DNA of 64,000 bases from Ampelocalamus luodianensis (taxonomy: Eukaryota > Streptophyta > Magnoliopsida > Poales > Poaceae). The notes beneath the pieces were generated by a model. The model saw only the letters and a program-made list of their open reading frames with translations, was not told where the DNA came from and did no database searches. Below, piece after piece: positions 60,197-64,000 of the stretch (position 1 is the stretch's first letter; every line of letters starts with the position of its first letter). The DNA lies in contig CM070620.1 of NCBI GenBank assembly GCA_036346255.1, positions 28,021,609 through 28,085,608 on the forward strand, given 5' to 3'. The position numbers were made by a program, and so were the translations under genes.

Positions 60197-60290
60197 GAGC
60201 CTGGTAGCCCTTATATTTTATATAGCTATGGTAAAGATGGCCTTGTTCAACATGCAAGGACCCTGAAACCACACCCCCTCTCACTCTCTT
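60197..60290 (+). pseudogene. WD40 (DCAF8-like) exon, right part
   Basis: Beginning with the duplicated GAGCCTGG, the frame continues SPYIFYSYGKDGLVQH, matching the F(Y)SCGEDGLVQH stretch of DCAF8-like WD40 proteins. After that the expected FDLRT reads as ARTLKP, suggesting a small deletion. A plausible donor (CTT|GTAAGC) follows at about 60,290. Together with the left part this is one exon of about 180 bp with splice sites on both sides. Confidence 0.6.
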
Positions 60291-61190
60291 GTAAGCACAC
60301 ATGCAACATTTCAGCTGTATATAAAGCAACTTCTGACTACATATAATTATCAATTTTCATTCTTGTGCAGTTTGATTAAGGTCATATACAGTCATAAAAT
60401 TATTTCTTTGCAAAAACTCTTTGAGTAAAGCAGGATCCTCCTCTCATATCCATTTAAATGCAATCATAATAGATCCATCTTAAATGTACCTGGTATTTTT
60501 AAGTCTGGTCTTGAAGTAAGGATCCAAAATATAACAACAATTAGTTAAGAGACCTAAGTGGCATGAAAGAGATAAGTCAGAAGTGCTAACACATTCACAG
60601 TGAATGCTCAAACCACGATTATTGGGAATAGACTAAATCGACTATAAGGTAAATCATAGATAAATCCATCAATCTTATATATTAGATCCAATTCAAGCAT
60701 TGATAAGCAATTAGGAATACTTAAGATAAACATAATAGAAACGTCATCTTTTAGTCATTATTCCCACCATATCAAGAATATGCTTAGGTATCAACAGATA
60801 AACACAAACAACGCTTTAAGTAAATTGAGTTCTCGTTTATACAATTCCACTTGAACATGTAAATGGTCCATAATTGATCATCTAGAAACAACCTATGATT
60901 CCAATATAACTAAGGGGGAAATGATCATATACCTCACATTTAGTTGACATTCATCAAAATGCCATGGAGAACAATGTAATAGATCTTATACCACACCTTT
61001 AGTTGCAATCTTTATATTTTGCCATTTCCAGGATATTTTAATGATTTTCATTTCTTTTGCTTTTTCTATGCAGGCAAAATAACCTTCGTGCCCTTGCCTC
61101 CATTTTTCCCACCCATCTTCCCACTACGTCACTCCACTCCTCCTGCAGTCCCACCTCGTCACTCCCATTCCACACTAACACCCCCCTTTA
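60291..61190. other. Stretch without a recognised gene
   Basis: AT-rich, with no protein signature on either strand. It could be intron or flank of the broken WD40 gene. At about 61,090-61,190 there is a C/T-rich block directly before the hAT-2 sequence starts. Confidence 0.45.
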
Positions 61191-61194
61191 TCAT

Positions 61195-62720
61195 GATGGA
61201 TATTCTTAGTCCAATGTTGGGTACATACGCTGATTTCTTCTTGCTACATCAGCGATGCGCTTGTCATAATATTAACCTTATAGTAAAATATGGTCTGTAT
61301 AGGTTGACTTTGTATATTAAAGCTTTCCGCAATGTGATATCTTTCTTGAATAATTATAACGTAAGAATAGCAGCATATAAGAACTTCTGCAGGGCAATGG
61401 GTGTACGTCCAAGAAAATTTGGTTTGAACATGCCGGTAAGATGGAACTCTACTTACTTGATGCTTAAGAGTCTTTTACCATATGAAAGCACCTTTTGTTT
61501 TTATTCAAACGCATTGTCAAAGCCTTGACGGTAGTGTTCTATTGACTGAGAAACATTGGTTCGTTGCTGAGAAGATACTTCAATTTTTGGAATTTTTTTA
61601 TGAAGCCACTGTTGCTTTGTCCGCTGTTTATTATCCAACATCTTCTATAATTGTGTATACTATTATGTAGATTGCTAGTTAGTTAAAAATGTATGAAAAT
61701 GATATAGTTTTACGAGAGGCTACTATTGGTATGAAAACTAAATGCCGTAAATAAATAGAGAGAAATCCATTTCCTATATGCATTTGCATTTATTTTAGAT
61801 CCTAGAGCTAAAATTTAAGGATTTACTAAGAGCATGTACAATGGGCTTATGTCAGCTGTCTATAATCACTGTTACGTAGATTTTTTGCTGACATGGATGA
61901 AAGAGAATAAAGAGAGAGAAAGATGTCGTCTACAATCCTGTAGTCGACTGTAGCACTAGAAACAAGAATAGCATTAAAAGATTGTATATTCTATAAAGAC
62001 AACTAAAAAGATAGCAGCTGTCTGTACCATTGTATGAACTGTCTTTAGTGTTGTTTACAGGTGACATGGAGATTTGTTATAAACAGCAGTTGTTTGTACC
62101 ATTGTACATGCCCTAATGTTTTTGATCTTCTTAGTGGTGCTATAAGCCTAAACTATTCTAACTATTTTGTTGATGTTCTTTCTAGATTTTCTGATGTTTT
62201 TCAAAGGTACAAAAATAAATTTCAAGGAGTTCACTTGCAACGACATCCAATATCACTCACCTCAGGTAACAAGACAAATTTGTAGGGCAAGATCTGGGGT
62301 GCAAGTTCTTTCTCCAGGATTAGGGGTTCTTCTACAGTGGCACCTTATCAACCAAGACCAACCTCCCACCCAAGGAGTTCTAAATGATTTGCCTTTCTGG
62401 ACAGCGATATGGTGGATTTCAACTCAGAAGGCTTCAAAATTTTGCAATAGTTGCATGCCCATAAGTTAACATACCCTGTGCTATTCATATTTGCACATGA
62501 TGTGTTAACTGTTCATGTCTCAATGATTTCCTCCTAGTCTGCTTTCAGTCTTTCTGGAAGAATATTAGAGGAGAGAATAACACGTCTCACGAGTGAGATG
62601 GTAGAGATACTTCTAACTGTGAATGACTGGGAACATACTAATGAATGAACACGATACTTTATAGAAAATCCAGAGTTATTGGAGGTGTTCGAAAATCTGT
62701 ACCTACACAACGGCACTTAG
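61195..62720 (+). pseudogene. hAT-2 transposase fragment
   Basis: The frame from about 61,195 encodes MDILSPMLGTYADFFLLHQR then CACHNINLIVKYGLYRLTLY and MPVRWNSTYLMLKSLLPYES, the CH...N and RWNSTY blocks of hAT transposases. Later, at about 62,540-62,720, comes the dimerisation segment (ILEERITRLTSEMVEILLTV then NDWEH), with a stop shortly after. It is interrupted by a MITE (61,829-62,112) and by frame breaks near 61,525 and 61,665. Confidence 0.87.
61829..62112. mobile_element. 284-bp MITE inside hAT-2, TSD CTA
   Basis: Inverted ends AGAGCATGTACAATGG and (right, reverse-complemented) GGCATGTACAATGG, with CTA at 61,826-61,828 and 62,113-62,115. The homologous position in hAT-1 (about 55,420, minus strand) reads GGATTTGCTAATGTTC without the insert, which confirms the boundaries. 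A 3-bp TSD is seen in PIF/Harbinger-type MITEs; the family is otherwise unassigned. It has no coding capacity. Confidence 0.88.
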
Positions 62721-63221
62721 AACATGGATGTATGTAGAGCTATAGGTTGTACTCTTTTTTCTTTGTCAAGGTTTTCTCATGCTGAGTTTTTACTTAGCAA
62801 ATATTTTAACGAGGCAGCCATTTAAACATTAATAAAGCTCTTTATTAAATTTTAAATATGTTTGTCTCATTTTTTTACAATTTTTACATGTATTTCTAAA
62901 TTATACACATTTTTCAGATTTTTTTGGATTTGTTTTGAATTTTTCAGGACGAAACGGGCTACGCGGGCCGGCTCAACACTATCCGAGGTCCTGTCATGCC
63001 GTGCTTAGGTCGGCCCCCTGGCCTGTGGGCCAGCACAACATGACCCAATTAGCTATCAGACCTTATCGTGCCGTGCCAAGTCGGGTCGCCCATTTGGCCA
63101 CCACTAGGCAAGGGAATGTTATTTGTCACGTGAATTGTTGAGAAAACGGGAGAAAGTGAGGAAAGACAAGAACATTGGAGGAGATCATGGGAGAGTGGGG
63201 CGGCGATAATTTGGGTACAGG

Positions 63222-63795
63222 TTGGGGTGTCAATTGAATCCGAATTATCCATTTTATCCGGCATCCGAATTCGGTTGGTAGTGAATATAGTTTAGATTTT
63301 TTCATTCGATTAACAATTTGTCCCCTATTCGTATTTGCACTCGCATAAAAAAAAAAGAAAACGAATATGGTATGGACTTTTCCCGTCCAAAATATTATTT
63401 TATCCATACTATTCATATTCGTATTTGAATTCAATAAAACAATATACATATTTTATTGCAGTATGGCTAATTAGTTAGATGGGAATTTTTAGTTTAATAT
63501 GAATTCATGTTTTTAGGTGAAATAATTAACTAGAATGATTAGATGTGCTATGTATGAGGATAAAGTATCATAAATATCTTACAATTATGTAAGTTATGAA
63601 GATATTTGAATCCGACTGAATTGTGTAGGTATTCGATTCATATTCGTTATAACATTTGATTCATATTTATGTTCGTTATAATATTCGATTCGTATTCGTA
63701 TTCGACAATATTCGAATTCATATTCGATTAAAAAATATGAATTCGAATATGGGAAGACCACTATTTGATTCGTATTCGTTCTGTTGACACCCCTG
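63222..63795. mobile_element. 574-bp non-autonomous hAT-like element, TSD GGTACAGG
   Basis: Exact 8-bp duplication GGTACAGG at 63,214-63,221 and 63,796-63,803. Ends are TTGGGGTGTCAA and, reverse-complemented on the right, CAGGGGTGTCAA, a 12-bp inverted repeat with two mismatches. The inside is AT-rich, with many ATTCGTATTCG/CGAATACGAAT words on both strands and no coding frame. Confidence 0.88.
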
Positions 63796-63803
63796 GGTAC
63801 AGG

Positions 63804-64000
63804 AGATGTTGAGATGGGGAAGAAATTGTGAGGCTTGCAACACGTGGGCAGGAGGAAGCAGCTGACATAGCGATTTCGATATACGTACATTGGGTGGGAC
63901 GATCCTCTTGCTGTGCGGGTAAACTCCAACTTTTATTATTAGTAAGTAAAGATATATGGTGGTATCAATTTGATGTTGGCAGATCCTTCTGCCTTGTGGT
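63804..64000. other. Window's right edge, no recognised gene
   Basis: Short flank continuing the sequence interrupted by the 574-bp element (63,107-63,213 on the other side). Nothing recognisable. Confidence 0.4.

Larger units (their letters stand above)
61191..63106 (+). mobile_element. hAT transposon 2, 5'-truncated relative of hAT-1
   Basis: Transposase sequence begins abruptly at about 61,191, at the point matching ATGGATATTCTTAC in hAT-1. The right end TTTGGCCACCACTA (63,093-63,106) is the inverted form of the hAT-1 end TAGTGGTGGTCAAA. Subterminal sequence with GCCGTGC and CGGGC words lies at 62,940-63,100. No matching left end is found, so the 5' part is deleted. Oriented opposite to hAT-1. 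Confidence 0.82.

Noticed and set aside
1..64000. CRISPR arrays, bacterial operons, phage genes
   Set aside because: None seen. The repeats are minisatellite, palindromic or LTR type and the genes have plant introns.

Overview
This is plant nuclear DNA, almost certainly from a grass (Poaceae). The evidence is a five-exon plant-type LSM1 gene, Ty3/gypsy and Ty1/copia elements primed by initiator tRNA-Met, an Angela/BARE-like copia LTR, and MULE, hAT and LINE relics typical of grass genomes. I see no bacterial operons, CRISPR arrays, rRNA or tRNA genes. Most of the 64 kb is nested transposons. Host genes are confined to about 45.8-51.2 kb, plus one broken WD40 exon near 54.3/60.2 kb.

Layout. 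1-13,932: a minus-strand Ty3/gypsy element with very long (about 4.5 kb) LTRs; its left end is outside the window. 13,933-17,331: remnants of LTR elements, including a 5'-truncated plus-strand copia pol. 18,440-30,519: a minus-strand Mutator-like element (MULE) whose transposase frame is split by two solo LTRs (19,573-24,515 and 25,006-28,181), each with a perfect 5-bp target duplication. 33,134-43,749: a 5'-truncated minus-strand LINE whose ORF2 is split by an Angela-like copia element (33,747-41,692) flanked by TAGTC.

45,815-46,132 is a small intronless plant gene for a basic protein. 47,839-51,161 (minus) is an intact LSM1 gene, the cytoplasmic decapping-activator subunit of the LSM1-7 ring. 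54,250-60,290 is one exon of a DCAF8-like WD40 gene cut by a hAT element (54,344-60,196), which itself carries a solo LTR (56,412-58,594). A second, oppositely oriented relative of that hAT lies at about 61,191-63,106 and carries a 284-bp MITE. A 574-bp non-autonomous hAT-like element sits at 63,222-63,795.

Nesting. At four insertion points (LINE/copia, MULE/solo LTR A, hAT-1/solo LTR C, WD40 exon/hAT-1) the host reading frame is continuous across the duplicated target bases, so the order of events can be read directly. I found no convincing new cellular system. The strongest observations are this datable nesting, three solo LTRs with exact target duplications, a minisatellite inside one LTR, palindromic CGGTAGTACCG clusters in another, a GC-AG intron in LSM1, and indel-rich differences between paired LTRs that may be assembly errors. 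Coding calls inside transposons are relics with frameshifts or stops. Coordinates given as element ends rest on target duplications unless stated otherwise.
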